Assembly: GCA_027665725.1 (NCBI GenBank)
Contig: JAQDDS010000004.1
Span: forward strand, 68,796 to 132,795
Direction: 5' to 3'
Length of the DNA stretch: 64,000 bases
Origin: Streptococcaceae bacterium AF77-01CM03A
Lineage (GTDB): Bacteria; Bacillota; Bacilli; Lactobacillales; Streptococcaceae
The notes under the pieces were generated by a model. It worked only from the letters and a program-made list of their open reading frames with translations. It made no database searches and was not told the DNA's origin. Of this stretch, positions 46,440 through 55,818 are shown one piece after another. The position numbers and the translations under genes are program-made. Positions within the stretch are counted from its first letter, which is position 1; each line of letters begins with the position of its first letter.

Positions 46440-46467
46440 TTGGCTTTTTGAAAAATTATGGTATAAT
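46440..46467 (+). promoter_or_regulatory. Promoter of rnpA-yidC-jag
   Basis: TTGGCT, 16 nt and TATAAT with TGG before it (extended -10), 31 nt ahead of the rnpA TTG start. Confidence 0.65.
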
Positions 46468-46498
46468 AGTAGTAGTTTTATTAGATGGAGTAGAATTT

Positions 46499-46870
46499 TT
46501 GAGAAAAAGCTTTCGTGTAAAAAAAGAGAAAGATTTCGACGCCATATTTAAAAAGGGAGCAAGTGTAGCTAATCGAAAATTTGTTATTTATCGATTAGAA
46601 AACAATGAAACACATTTTCGAGTAGGTTTATCAGTCAGTAAAAAATTAGGAAATGCTGTGACAAGAAACCAAATCAAGAGAAGAATCCGGCATGTTCTCA
46701 TTCAAAATAGTAATCAACTTATTGATAATGTCGATTTTGTTGTGATTGCTCGAAAAGGCGTTGAACTATTAGAATATGCAGAAATTGAAAAAAACTTACT
46801 TCATGTTTTGAGATTAGCAAAGATTTACCAGGAAGGAAATAAGAGTGAAGAAGAAATTACAATTGACTAG
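46499..46870 (+). CDS. rnpA: Ribonuclease P protein component
   Basis: 123 aa. It binds the RNase P RNA for tRNA 5' processing; the RNR motif reads [13 protein letters not shown]. The start is TTG 46499 ([13 protein letters not shown]), matching pneumococcal RnpA and preceded by GGAG; the frame open to 46436 covers the promoter. It overlaps yidC by 26 bp. rpmH, the usual upstream neighbour, is absent here. Confidence 0.95.
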   Translation: MRKSFRVKKEKDFDAIFKKGASVANRKFVIYRLENNETHFRVGLSVSKKLGNAVTRNQIKRRIRHVLIQNSNQLIDNVDFVVIARKGVELLEYAEIEKNLLHVLRLAKIYQEGNKSEEEITID

Positions 46871-47660
46871 TTTGTTAGGTTTGTCCTTGTTGGTAATGAC
46901 TGCTTGTGCAACTAGTGAAGTATCTGCAGATTCTGCAGACTTTTGGAGTAAACTTGTTTATTTTTTTGCTGAAATTATTCGATTTTTGTCATTTGATGTC
47001 AGCATTGGTTTAGGGATTATTCTGTTCACAGTCTTGATTAGAACAATACTGTTGCCAGTCTTTCAAACACAAATGGTGGCTTCCAGAAAAATGCAAGAGG
47101 CGCAACCTCTTATCAAAGAATTGCGCGAACGTTATCCAGGTCGCGACATGGAAAGTCGTACTAAGCTAGATCAGGAAACACGTAAATTATTTAAAGAATT
47201 AGGCATTAAGCAATCTGCATCCTTCTGGCCACTTTTGATTCAAATGCCAATTCTATTGGCTCTTTTCCAAGCTTTATCAAACGTAGATTTTTTGAAGACA
47301 GGCCACTTCTTATGGTTCAATCTAGGTGGAGCTGATACCACTTTCGTACTACCTATTTTAGCTGCCCTATTCACCTTCCTCAGTAGCTGGCTTTCAAATA
47401 AAGCTTTGCCTGAGAAAAATGGTGCAATGACAGGTATGATGTATGGGATGCCTGTTATAATCTTCTTTTTTGCAATATCTGCTCCAAGTGGTGTCGCACT
47501 TTACTGGGCGGTTTCAAATGCTTATCAAGTATTGCAAACTTACCTTTTGAACAACCCCTTCAAAATCATTGCAGAGCGTGAAGCAGATGTGCAAGCTAAG
47601 AAGGTTTTAGAAGTTAAGAAAAGAAAAGCTCTAAAGAAAGCACAGAAAAAGAAAAAGTAA
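46845..47660 (+). CDS. yidC: Membrane protein insertase YidC/Oxa1 (SpoIIIJ type)
   Basis: 271 aa. A lipoprotein signal ([12 protein letters not shown]) is followed by five membrane segments with the conserved insertase core ([20 protein letters not shown]) and a basic C-terminus [14 protein letters not shown] that binds ribosomes. GTG start, overlapping rnpA. This YidC1-type gene belongs with jag. Confidence 0.95.
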   Translation: MKKKLQLTSLLGLSLLVMTACATSEVSADSADFWSKLVYFFAEIIRFLSFDVSIGLGIILFTVLIRTILLPVFQTQMVASRKMQEAQPLIKELRERYPGRDMESRTKLDQETRKLFKELGIKQSASFWPLLIQMPILLALFQALSNVDFLKTGHFLWFNLGGADTTFVLPILAALFTFLSSWLSNKALPEKNGAMTGMMYGMPVIIFFFAISAPSGVALYWAVSNAYQVLQTYLLNNPFKIIAEREADVQAKKVLEVKKRKALKKAQKKKK

Positions 47661-47674
47661 GGAGAAATCTGATA

Positions 47675-48631
47675 ATGGTATTATTTACAGGTTCAACAGT
47701 TGAAGAAGCAATCCAAAAGGGATTGAATGAATTAAATATTCCGAGAATGAAAGCTCATATCAAAGTTGTTTCGAGAGAGAAAAAGGGATTTTTTGGACTT
47801 TTTGGTACAAAACCAGCTCAAGTTGATATCGAAGCAATCAGTGAAACAACTGTTGTAAAAGCAAATCAGCAGGCGATCAAAGGTGTTCCAAAAGAAATTA
47901 ATGATCAAAATGATCCAGTTAAAACAGTCAGCGAAGCAACCGTTGATTTGGGACATGTAGTTGCAGCTATCAAGAAAATTGAAGAAGAAGGCCAAGAAAT
48001 TTCTGAAGAAGTTAAGGCTGAAATTCTTAAAAATGATAAAGAAGCCAGCACGATTTTAGAAGAAACAGGCCATATTGAAGTTTTAAAAGAATTGCAACCT
48101 GAAGAAACTCAAGATGATGTTGAGCCTGAAAAAGGCAACGACTTAGAAAATCTTGGTTTGAAAGTCGAGCCAACATATGACACAGAAAAGGTTGTTGAAG
48201 AAGTCACTAGCTACGTCCAGGCGATTATTGATGACATGGATGTTGAGGGAACTATTTCTAGCACCTCTAACCGTCGCTCTATCAACATGCAAATTGATAC
48301 AAATGAGCCAGGCCGTATCATTGGTTACCATGGTAAGGTTTTGAAATCTCTTCAACTTTTGGCACAAAATTACCTCTACAATCGTTATTCAAAAACCTTC
48401 TACATTACTATCAACGTTAATGATTATGTAGAACATCGTGCAGAAGTCTTGCAGAGTTATGCTCAAAAATTAGCGACACGTGTTTTGGAAGAAGGCCGTA
48501 GTCAGATGACAGATCCAATGTCAAGCAGCGAGCGTAAAATTATCCATCGCATCATCTCACGAATGGAAGGTGTAACCAGTTACTCTGAAGGTGACGAACC
48601 AAATCGTTACGTTGTGGTTGACACAGAATAA
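47675..48631 (+). CDS. jag: RNA-binding protein Jag/EloR (KhpB)
   Basis: 318 aa. A Jag_N domain (1-50), an acidic linker rich in Glu (about 55-160), a KH domain (about 170-245, NEPGRIIGYHGKVLKSLQLL) and an R3H domain (RKIIHRIISRMEGVTSYSEGDEPNRYVV). In S. pneumoniae EloR controls cell elongation with KhpA and is phosphorylated by StkP. The linker Thr in VSEATVDLGH is a plausible equivalent site. Confidence 0.95.
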   Translation: MVLFTGSTVEEAIQKGLNELNIPRMKAHIKVVSREKKGFFGLFGTKPAQVDIEAISETTVVKANQQAIKGVPKEINDQNDPVKTVSEATVDLGHVVAAIKKIEEEGQEISEEVKAEILKNDKEASTILEETGHIEVLKELQPEETQDDVEPEKGNDLENLGLKVEPTYDTEKVVEEVTSYVQAIIDDMDVEGTISSTSNRRSINMQIDTNEPGRIIGYHGKVLKSLQLLAQNYLYNRYSKTFYITINVNDYVEHRAEVLQSYAQKLATRVLEEGRSQMTDPMSSSERKIIHRIISRMEGVTSYSEGDEPNRYVVVDTE

Positions 48632-48636
48632 AAATG

Positions 48637-48664
48637 AAAAATCAGGGAAAACCTGATTTTTTCT
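48637..48664 (+). terminator. Terminator after jag
   Basis: AAAAATCAGG, GAAAA and CCTGATTTTTT. Confidence 0.88.
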
Positions 48665-48682
48665 AACTAAAGAAGGAATCAA

Positions 48683-49303
48683 ATGAAAGAATTCAAGGAC
48701 TATCTTGCTTTTCAAGGAGAACAGTACCGGAATCCTGACAAAGCAGGAGCTGAAAAGGATAAAATGCTAGACCTGCGTCAAAAAGGGCAGGAAGCGCGAA
48801 AGGCATTTACTCACCTAGCGGAATGTTTTCAAGCTAGGCATTCCGATTGGAATTTACACCCAACCAGTCAATGGATGAATCAAGCGCAGAGATTACGACC
48901 ACATTTCTGGGTTTATTTACAGAGAGAGGGACATGTAACAGAGCCCATGATGGCTCTTCGTTTGTATGGAAATCAGAATAATTGGGGAATCTCTATAGAA
49001 ATCAGCTTTGTAGAGAGAAAGAAAGATGAAAAGACCTTATCAAAACAGACTAAAATCTTGGATATCCCAGTGGTTGATGGAATCTATTATTGGGTTCAGA
49101 AAAACGATGAAAGCTATAGAGTACAAGCTACTGAAGAGAACAGGAAACTTTTAAGACAAGAATTATCCAATCAGGAGATTCGTAAGGTTTTAGTAAAAGT
49201 TGATATTCCAATAGCCGATGAAGATACCCTAGATAAGGTTCTAGATGGACTTGATAGAGGTTTTGAAAAATTATTACCTTACTATCAAGCGACTAGGAAT
49301 TAG
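48683..49303 (+). CDS. Hypothetical protein between jag and tkt
   Basis: 206 aa, soluble, with a charged helical N-terminus (KEFKDYLAFQGEQYRNPDKA) and a central WGISIEISFVERKK beta segment. No signal peptide, no recognisable catalytic motif. It starts behind AAGAAGG right after the jag terminator with no separate promoter visible, so it may depend on read-through. I do not recognise the family. Confidence 0.7.
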   Translation: MKEFKDYLAFQGEQYRNPDKAGAEKDKMLDLRQKGQEARKAFTHLAECFQARHSDWNLHPTSQWMNQAQRLRPHFWVYLQREGHVTEPMMALRLYGNQNNWGISIEISFVERKKDEKTLSKQTKILDIPVVDGIYYWVQKNDESYRVQATEENRKLLRQELSNQEIRKVLVKVDIPIADEDTLDKVLDGLDRGFEKLLPYYQATRN

Positions 49304-49340
49304 TATAATCGGCTGAGTCATTTTATAGTAAATTGTTTTA

Positions 49341-49369
49341 TTGCTATTCTAGGTATTTTTTCATATAAT
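49341..49369 (+). promoter_or_regulatory. Promoter of tkt
   Basis: TTGCTA, 17 nt and TATAAT. A second extended -10, TGGTATACT, lies about 20 nt further on and could be an alternative start. Confidence 0.6.
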
Positions 49370-49421
49370 AGTAAAATAGGATGCGTGGTATACTTATCAC
49401 CTCAAAGAGAAAGGAAATTCT

Positions 49422-51398
49422 ATGTCAAATCTATCTGTTAATGCGATTCGTTTTCTAGGTATTGACGCTATTAATAAAGCGAACTCAGGTCACCCAGGGG
49501 TGGTTATGGGAGCTGCACCGATGGCTTACAGCCTTTTCACTAAAGAACTTCGTATCAATCCAGCTCAACCAAACTGGATTAACCGCGACCGCTTTATTCT
49601 TTCAGCAGGTCATGGATCAATGCTTCTCTATGCCCTTCTTCACCTTTCTGGGTTTGAAGATGTAAGCATGGATGAGGTGAAAAGCTTCCGTCAATGGGGT
49701 TCTAAAACTCCAGGTCACCCAGAATTTGGTCATACAGCAGGGGTTGATGCGACTACAGGTCCTCTAGGACAAGGGATTGCGACTGCGACTGGTTTTGCAC
49801 AAGCAGAACGTTTCCTTGCAGCTAAGTATAACCGTGAAGGTTATAACATCTTTGACCACTACACATATGTTATCTGTGGAGATGGCGACTTGATGGAGGG
49901 TGTCTCAAGCGAAGCTGCTTCTTATGCAGGTTTGCAGAAACTTGACAAATTGGTTGTTCTCTATGATTCAAATGATATCAACTTGGATGGTGAGACAAAA
50001 GATTCATTCACAGAGAATGTTCGCGATCGTTACAATGCCTACGGTTGGCATACAGCCTTGGTTGAAGATGGGACAGACTTAGAAGCTATTCAAGCAGCTA
50101 TTGAAGAAGCTAAGGCTTCTGGCAAACCATCTTTGATTGAAGTGAAAACTGTTATTGGTTATGGTTCTCCAAACAAACAAGGAACTAATGCCGTACACGG
50201 TGCCCCTCTTGGAGCAGACGAAACTGCAGCAACTCGCCAAGCACTTGGTTGGGACTACGAACCATTTGAAATCCCAGCAGAAGTTTATGCGGATTTCAAA
50301 GAAAATGTTGCAGACCGTGGTGCGTCAGCATATGAAGCATGGACAAAACTAGTTGCAGATTATAAAGAAGCTCATCCAGAACTCGCAACAGAAGTGGAAG
50401 CAATTATTGACGGACGAGATCCAGTTGAATTGACTCCAGAAGACTTCCCAGCTTTAGAAAATGGCTTCTCTCAAGCAACTCGTAACTCAAGTCAGGATGC
50501 TTTGAATGTAGTAGCTGCTAAATTGCCAACCTTCCTTGGTGGATCAGCTGACCTTGCACATTCAAATATGACTTACATCAAAACTGACGGACTACAGGAC
50601 GATGCAAATCGCTTGAACCGTAATATCCAATTTGGTGTTCGCGAATTTGCAATGGGTACAGTTTTGAACGGAATGGCTCTTCACGGTGGACTTCGAGTTT
50701 ATGGTGGAACCTTCTTCGTATTCTCAGACTACCTTAAAGCAGCAGTTCGTTTGTCAGCTCTACAAGGTCTTCCTGTAACCTATGTCTTTACCCACGATTC
50801 AATCGCAGTTGGTGAAGATGGACCAACTCATGAACCGATTGAGCACTTGGCAGGTCTTCGCGCGATTCCAAACCTCAATGTTTTCCGTCCAGCAGATGCG
50901 CGTGAAACTCAAGCAGCTTGGTACCTTGCAGTGAATAGTGAGAAAACACCAACTGCCCTCGTCTTGACTCGTCAAAACTTGACTGTTGAGGAAGGAACAG
51001 ACTTTGAGAAGGTTGCCAAAGGTGCTTACGTGGTATATGAAAATGCAGCAGATTTTGACACTATCTTGATTGCAACAGGTTCAGAAGTGAATCTGGCTGT
51101 TGCGGCTGCTAAAGAATTGGCAAGTCAAGGTGGAAAAGTTCGCGTAGTCAGCATGCCATCTACGGATGTCTTTGATGCACAAGATGCAGCCTATAAAGAA
51201 GAAATCTTACCAAATGCAGTTCGTCGCCGTGTAGCAGTCGAAATGGGAGCAACTCAAAACTGGTATAAATACGTCGGTCTTGATGGAGCAGTTCTTGGTA
51301 TTGATACCTTTGGAGCATCTGCCCCAGCTTCAAAAGTTTTAGCAGAATATGGATTTACAGTTGAAAACTTAGTAGAACTTGTAAACAACTTGAAATAA
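49422..51398 (+). CDS. tkt: Transketolase
   Basis: 658 aa, full length. It moves two-carbon units between sugar phosphates in the pentose phosphate pathway. The thiamine diphosphate motif [18 protein letters not shown], the catalytic-region [14 protein letters not shown] and [19 protein letters not shown] are intact. Monocistronic with its own promoter and terminator. Pneumococcal recP is the same length. Confidence 0.96.
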   Translation: MSNLSVNAIRFLGIDAINKANSGHPGVVMGAAPMAYSLFTKELRINPAQPNWINRDRFILSAGHGSMLLYALLHLSGFEDVSMDEVKSFRQWGSKTPGHPEFGHTAGVDATTGPLGQGIATATGFAQAERFLAAKYNREGYNIFDHYTYVICGDGDLMEGVSSEAASYAGLQKLDKLVVLYDSNDINLDGETKDSFTENVRDRYNAYGWHTALVEDGTDLEAIQAAIEEAKASGKPSLIEVKTVIGYGSPNKQGTNAVHGAPLGADETAATRQALGWDYEPFEIPAEVYADFKENVADRGASAYEAWTKLVADYKEAHPELATEVEAIIDGRDPVELTPEDFPALENGFSQATRNSSQDALNVVAAKLPTFLGGSADLAHSNMTYIKTDGLQDDANRLNRNIQFGVREFAMGTVLNGMALHGGLRVYGGTFFVFSDYLKAAVRLSALQGLPVTYVFTHDSIAVGEDGPTHEPIEHLAGLRAIPNLNVFRPADARETQAAWYLAVNSEKTPTALVLTRQNLTVEEGTDFEKVAKGAYVVYENAADFDTILIATGSEVNLAVAAAKELASQGGKVRVVSMPSTDVFDAQDAAYKEEILPNAVRRRVAVEMGATQNWYKYVGLDGAVLGIDTFGASAPASKVLAEYGFTVENLVELVNNLK

Positions 51399-51399
51399 G

Positions 51400-51428
51400 A
51401 AAAATCAGGGCATTTGCTCTGGTTTTTT
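51400..51428 (+). terminator. Terminator after tkt
   Basis: AAAAATCAGGGCA pairs with TGCTCTGGTTTTT (two G-U pairs) and ends in Ts. Confidence 0.8.
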
Positions 51429-51514
51429 ATTGTCCCAAAACCAGGGTATAATCTTGTAAAAACAAGTGAAATTTGATATAGTAGTTTTATCTGAATTACA
51501 AAGGAGTAAATACT

Positions 51515-51844
51515 ATGGGAAATATTAGTCCAAATTTAACATTTGTGATTATGCTTGTAGGGATGTTTGCCTTGATGTTCTTTATGCAACGTTCTCAAAA
51601 GAAACAAGCTGAAAAACGCATGGAGAGTCTCAATAAACTTCAAAAAGGTTATGAAGTCATTACTATCGGTGGTTTATACGGTACAGTAGATGAAGTTGAT
51701 ACTGAAAACAAAACGATTGTACTTGATGTAGACGGAGTATACTTGACTTTCGAACTTGGAGCTATCAAATCTGTCTTGCCACTTAAAGAGGCTGTTACAT
51801 CAGAAGGTACAGTTGTCGATGGTGAAAGCGCGATTGAAGAATAA
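51515..51844 (+). CDS. yajC: Preprotein translocase accessory protein YajC
   Basis: 109 aa. One membrane helix near the N-terminus (FVIMLVGMFALMFFMQRSQKKQA) and a conserved cytoplasmic domain (GYEVITIGGLYGTVDEVD). In other bacteria it associates with SecDF-YidC. Ribosome site AAAGGAG. It is closed by GGGGT / ACCCC and TTTTT at 51848-51871. Confidence 0.93.
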   Translation: MGNISPNLTFVIMLVGMFALMFFMQRSQKKQAEKRMESLNKLQKGYEVITIGGLYGTVDEVDTENKTIVLDVDGVYLTFELGAIKSVLPLKEAVTSEGTVVDGESAIEE

Positions 51845-51847
51845 AAC

Positions 51848-51871
51848 GGGGTGGATCTCATACCCCTTTTT
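51848..51871 (+). terminator. Terminator after yajC
   Basis: GGGGT, a 9-nt loop, ACCCC and TTTTT, 22 nt before the phosphatase gene. Confidence 0.75.
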
Positions 51872-51892
51872 CTATGAAGATGAGGAACAATA

Positions 51893-52330
51893 ATGAAGAA
51901 AGTTGTTTTTGTATGTCTTGGTAATATTTGCCGTAGTCCTATGGCAGAATTTGTTATGAAATCTTTAACCGATGAATATGAGATTGAGAGTAGAGCAACT
52001 TCTTCTTGGGAACACGGCAATCCAATTCACAAAGGGACTCAGAAAATTTTTAAAGCTCACGAGATTCCTTACGATTCATCAAAAACATCACAGCAAATTT
52101 CTAAGGATGATTTTGAATATTTTGATTATGTCATTGGAATGGACGAGTCCAATCTTCTAGATTTGACTCGGATGTGTCCTCAAGACCAACAACACAAGCT
52201 AGAGGCATTTGCTTCTGAGGATGTTCCTGATCCATGGTATACAGGTGATTTTGATGAAACTTATGATCGAGTTTTAACTGGTTGCCAAGCTTGGCTAACA
52301 CGTTTAGAAAATGAGGCAAAAAATGGATAA
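51893..52330 (+). CDS. Low molecular weight protein tyrosine phosphatase
   Basis: 145 aa. The P-loop VCLGNICRSPMAEF (C-x5-R-S, Cys8) and the general-acid loop VPDPWY are complete, so it should be active on phosphotyrosine. Its end overlaps the next start by 8 bp, so it is coupled to the MORN-repeat membrane protein. Pneumococcal SP_2028/SP_2027 show the same pair. Confidence 0.94.
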   Translation: MKKVVFVCLGNICRSPMAEFVMKSLTDEYEIESRATSSWEHGNPIHKGTQKIFKAHEIPYDSSKTSQQISKDDFEYFDYVIGMDESNLLDLTRMCPQDQQHKLEAFASEDVPDPWYTGDFDETYDRVLTGCQAWLTRLENEAKNG

Positions 52331-52736
52331 TTTAAAGAAATTCTATGATAAATACAGTGTCTATATAACGCGTCCTCGTTTGGAAATTGCAACGGTAGTA
52401 GTCATAGCTCTTTGTGCTATATTTGTATTTGTAGGGAATATGCCTAAGCAAGGAGTTTTAAAACTGGATGGCGATTCACTTGTATATGAGGGAAGCATTG
52501 TTCGCGGAAAGATGAATGGCAAAGGTACAATGACCTTCTCAAATGGCGACACTTATACTGGTGAATTTAAAAATGGAGCATTTAACGGTAAAGGAACCTA
52601 CCAAGCTAAAGAAGGCTGGGTTTATGAAGGTGACTTTGTTAATGGCCAAGCTGAAGGAAAAGGAAAACTGACTACAGAGCAAGAAGTTGTCTATGAAGGT
52701 GATTTTAAACAAGGGCTCTTCCAACAAGCACAATAA
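52323..52736 (+). CDS. Membrane-anchored MORN-repeat protein
   Basis: 137 aa. One membrane helix (LEIATVVVIALCAIFVFVG), then about four MORN repeats with the Y-x-G-x-x-x-x-G-x-x-x-G pattern (VYEGSIVRGKMNGKGTM, TYTGEFKNGAFNGKGTY). ATG 52323 is used, behind GAGG. MORN repeats bind lipids or proteins. Coupling to a tyrosine phosphatase suggests a common task at the membrane, otherwise unknown. An AACCTCCTCT / AGAGGGGGTT hairpin without T-run follows the stop. Confidence 0.88.
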   Translation: MDNLKKFYDKYSVYITRPRLEIATVVVIALCAIFVFVGNMPKQGVLKLDGDSLVYEGSIVRGKMNGKGTMTFSNGDTYTGEFKNGAFNGKGTYQAKEGWVYEGDFVNGQAEGKGKLTTEQEVVYEGDFKQGLFQQAQ

Positions 52737-52769
52737 CCTCCTCTTAGAGGGGGTTATATACCGCACCTA

Positions 52770-52785
52770 TAGAAAGCGCTTACAT
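52770..52785 (+). promoter_or_regulatory. cre-like site (CcpA) upstream of adhE
   Basis: TAGAAAGCGCTTACAT matches the 16-bp cre consensus WTGNNARCGNWWWCAW at all fixed positions except the second. It lies about 180 bp before the adhE promoter. Confidence 0.65.
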
Positions 52786-52825
52786 GGAAATTGAGACGCC
52801 TTTCAATACCTTTTTACAATGAAGT

Positions 52826-52934
52826 TTGTGAAAAATAAAAGTTTTATAGGATTATTCACAAAGCATAAGCTAAAAAGTGTATGGGTAGGGCTGTGCGAAA
52901 TTGTTTTCACAAGCAAATAAAAAAAGTTTGTGAA
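52826..52934 (+). promoter_or_regulatory. Cluster of Rex-like half-sites upstream of adhE
   Basis: TTGTGAA (52826, 52928) and TTCACAA (52855, 52906) occur four times, forming two inverted pairs with spacing wider than the canonical Rex operator. adhE is a classic Rex (NADH-sensing) target, so these may be degenerate or looping sites. Confidence 0.4.
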
Positions 52935-52949
52935 ATTTCTATGAAACTG

Positions 52950-52978
52950 TTTACAAATCTTAAAAAAAGAGTTATAAT
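52950..52978 (+). promoter_or_regulatory. Promoter of adhE
   Basis: TTTACA, 17 nt and TATAAT, giving a leader of about 50 nt. The last half-site TTGTGAA lies just upstream of the -35. Confidence 0.7.
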
Positions 52979-53035
52979 TAGATTGTGAAAAATTTAACAA
53001 AGGACTTGCAATCCTTGAAAGCTATGGAGGAAAAT

Positions 53036-55687
53036 ATGGCTGATAAAAAAACTGTAACACCAGAGGAAAAGAAACTCGTTGCTGAAAAGCATGTCGATGG
53101 TTTGGTGCAAAAAGCTTTGGTTGCCCTTGAAGAAATGCGTAAACTTGACCAAGATCAAGTCGATTATATCGTAGCAAAAGCTTCAGTTGCAGCACTTGAT
53201 GCCCACGGAGAATTGGCTCTACACGCCTTTGAAGAAACAGGACGTGGTGTCTTTGAAGACAAAGCGACTAAGAACTTGTTTGCCTGTGAGCACGTAGTAA
53301 ACAACATGCGCCACACTAAAACAGTTGGTGTAATCGAAGAAGATGATGTGACAGGATTGACTCTTATTGCTGAACCGGTTGGTGTTGTTTGTGGGATTAC
53401 TCCAACAACTAACCCTACTTCAACAGCAATCTTTAAAGCTTTGATTTCATTGAAGACTCGTAATCCTATTGTCTTTGCGTTCCACCCTTCAGCTCAAGAA
53501 TCATCAGCTCACGCTGCTCAAATCGTGCGTGATGCAGCGATTAAAGCAGGAGCTCCTGAAAACTGTGTACAGTGGATTACTGAACCATCTATGGAAGCAA
53601 CTAGTGCATTGATGAACCACGAAGGCGTTGCAACAATCCTTGCAACAGGTGGTAATGCCATGGTTAAAGCTGCATACTCATGTGGAAAACCAGCTCTTGG
53701 GGTAGGCGCCGGAAACGTTCCAGCTTATGTTGAAAAATCAGCTAATATCCGCCAAGCTGCTCACGATATCGTCATGTCTAAATCATTTGATAACGGTATG
53801 GTCTGTGCATCTGAACAAGCGGTTATCATTGATAAAGAAATTTACGATGAATTTGTCAAAGAATTCAAATCTTACCACACTTACTTTGTAAACAAAAAAG
53901 AAAAAGCTCTTCTTGAAGAGTTCTGCTTCGGCGTGAAAGCAAACAGCAAAAACTGTGCTGGTGCAAAATTGAACGCTGATATCGTTGGTAAACCGGCAAC
54001 TTGGATCGCAGAACAAGCAGGATTTACTGTTCCAGAAGGAACAAACATTCTTGCTGCAGAATGTAAAGAAGTTGGCGAAAAAGAGCCGTTGACTCGTGAA
54101 AAATTATCACCAGTTATCGCAGTTTTGAAATCTGAAAGCCGCGAAGACGGTATTGCAAAAGCTCGTCAAATGGTTGAATTTAACGGTCTTGGGCACTCAG
54201 CAGCGATCCATACAGCTGATGAAGAATTGACTAAAGAATTTGGTAAAGCTGTTAAAGCTATTCGTGTTATCTGTAACTCACCTTCTACTTTCGGTGGTAT
54301 CGGAGACGTTTATAATGCCTTCTTGCCATCATTGACACTCGGATGTGGTTCTTACGGACGTAACTCAGTTGGGGATAACGTTAGCGCCATTAACCTCTTG
54401 AATATCAAAAAAGTCGGAAGACGGAGAAATAACATGCAATGGATGAAACTTCCTTCAAAAACATACTTTGAACGTGATTCAATTCAATACCTTCAAAAAT
54501 GTCGTGACGTTGAGCGTGTCATGATCGTTACTGACCACGCTATGGTAGAGCTTGGTTTCCTTGATCGTATCATCGAGCAACTTGACCTTCGTCGCAATAA
54601 GGTTGTTTACCAAATCTTTGCAGATGTAGAACCAGATCCAGATATCACTACAGTTGAACGTGGTACTGAGATTATGCGTGCCTTCAAACCAGATACAATC
54701 ATCGCTCTTGGTGGTGGATCACCAATGGATGCTGCTAAAGTAATGTGGCTCTTCTACGAGCAACCAGAAGTGGACTTCCGTGACCTTGTACAAAAATTCA
54801 TGGATATCCGTAAACGTGCCTTCAAATTCCCATTGCTTGGTAAGAAGACTAAATTCATCGCCATCCCAACTACATCTGGTACAGGATCTGAAGTAACTCC
54901 ATTTGCCGTTATCTCTGATAAAGCAAACAACCGTAAATACCCAATCGCTGACTACTCATTGACACCAACTGTGGCAATCGTAGACCCTGCCTTGGTGTTG
55001 ACAGTTCCTGGATTTGTTGCTGCTGATACTGGTATGGACGTATTGACTCACGCGACTGAAGCTTACGTATCACAAATGGCTAGCGACTACACTGATGGTC
55101 TTGCTCTTCAAGCTATCAAACTTGTATTCGAAAACCTTGAAAGCTCAGTGAAGAATGCAGATTTCCACTCACGTGAGAAAATGCATAACGCTTCAACAAT
55201 TGCTGGTATGGCCTTTGCGAATGCCTTCCTAGGTATTTCTCACTCAATGGCTCACAAGATTGGTGCACAATTCCACACAGTTCACGGACGTACAAATGCA
55301 ATCTTGCTTCCATACGTTATCCGTTACAACGGTACACGCCCTGCTAAAACAGCTACATGGCCTAAGTACAACTACTACCGTGCAGATGAGAAATATCAAG
55401 ATATCGCTCGTATGCTTGGACTTCCAGCTTCTACACCAGAAGAAGGGGTTGCATCTTATGCTAAAGCTGTTTACGAACTCGGTGAGCGCGTAGGTATCGA
55501 AATGAACTTCAAAGCACAAGGTATTGACGAGAAAGAATGGAAAGAACATTCACGTGAATTGGCCTTCCTTGCTTATGAAGATCAATGTTCACCTGCAAAC
55601 CCACGTCTTCCAATGGTTGATCATATGCAAGAAATCATCGAAGATGCTTACTATGGTTACAAAGAAAGACCAGGACGTCTTAAATAA
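53036..55687 (+). CDS. adhE: Bifunctional aldehyde-alcohol dehydrogenase AdhE
   Basis: 883 aa. The N-terminal half is a CoA-acylating acetaldehyde dehydrogenase (about 10-445, catalytic Cys in DNGMVCASEQ); the C-terminal half is an iron alcohol dehydrogenase (about 460-870) with GGGSPMDAAK and metal-binding His in HSMAHKIGAQFHTVHGR. It reduces acetyl-CoA to ethanol and assembles into spirosomes. ATG 53036, 5 nt from GGAGG, is the real start; a 17-codon upstream extension lacks a ribosome site. Confidence 0.97.
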   Translation: MADKKTVTPEEKKLVAEKHVDGLVQKALVALEEMRKLDQDQVDYIVAKASVAALDAHGELALHAFEETGRGVFEDKATKNLFACEHVVNNMRHTKTVGVIEEDDVTGLTLIAEPVGVVCGITPTTNPTSTAIFKALISLKTRNPIVFAFHPSAQESSAHAAQIVRDAAIKAGAPENCVQWITEPSMEATSALMNHEGVATILATGGNAMVKAAYSCGKPALGVGAGNVPAYVEKSANIRQAAHDIVMSKSFDNGMVCASEQAVIIDKEIYDEFVKEFKSYHTYFVNKKEKALLEEFCFGVKANSKNCAGAKLNADIVGKPATWIAEQAGFTVPEGTNILAAECKEVGEKEPLTREKLSPVIAVLKSESREDGIAKARQMVEFNGLGHSAAIHTADEELTKEFGKAVKAIRVICNSPSTFGGIGDVYNAFLPSLTLGCGSYGRNSVGDNVSAINLLNIKKVGRRRNNMQWMKLPSKTYFERDSIQYLQKCRDVERVMIVTDHAMVELGFLDRIIEQLDLRRNKVVYQIFADVEPDPDITTVERGTEIMRAFKPDTIIALGGGSPMDAAKVMWLFYEQPEVDFRDLVQKFMDIRKRAFKFPLLGKKTKFIAIPTTSGTGSEVTPFAVISDKANNRKYPIADYSLTPTVAIVDPALVLTVPGFVAADTGMDVLTHATEAYVSQMASDYTDGLALQAIKLVFENLESSVKNADFHSREKMHNASTIAGMAFANAFLGISHSMAHKIGAQFHTVHGRTNAILLPYVIRYNGTRPAKTATWPKYNYYRADEKYQDIARMLGLPASTPEEGVASYAKAVYELGERVGIEMNFKAQGIDEKEWKEHSRELAFLAYEDQCSPANPRLPMVDHMQEIIEDAYYGYKERPGRLK

Positions 55688-55700
55688 TTGATTATCAGTC

Positions 55701-55730
55701 AGAGGCAGGAGTAATCCTGTCTCTTTTTTG
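55701..55730 (+). terminator. Terminator after adhE
   Basis: AGAGGCAGGA, GTAA, TCCTGTCTCT (one G-U pair) and TTTTT. Confidence 0.88.
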
Positions 55731-55818
55731 TATTTCTTTTTTGGAAATGGTATAATAATCGCATCTATTTGTTTGAAAATCAAAGCTTTGATAATCGTGC
55801 GAGGGAGAAATGTAAGAG

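Noticed and set aside
52892..52911. TGTG-N12-CACA as a Rex operator upstream of adhE
   Set aside because: Canonical Rex sites have an 8-bp spacer; only reported as half-sites.
54420..54440. Possible split of adhE into two genes at the domain junction
   Set aside because: The frame is continuous and the 883-aa fused length is normal.
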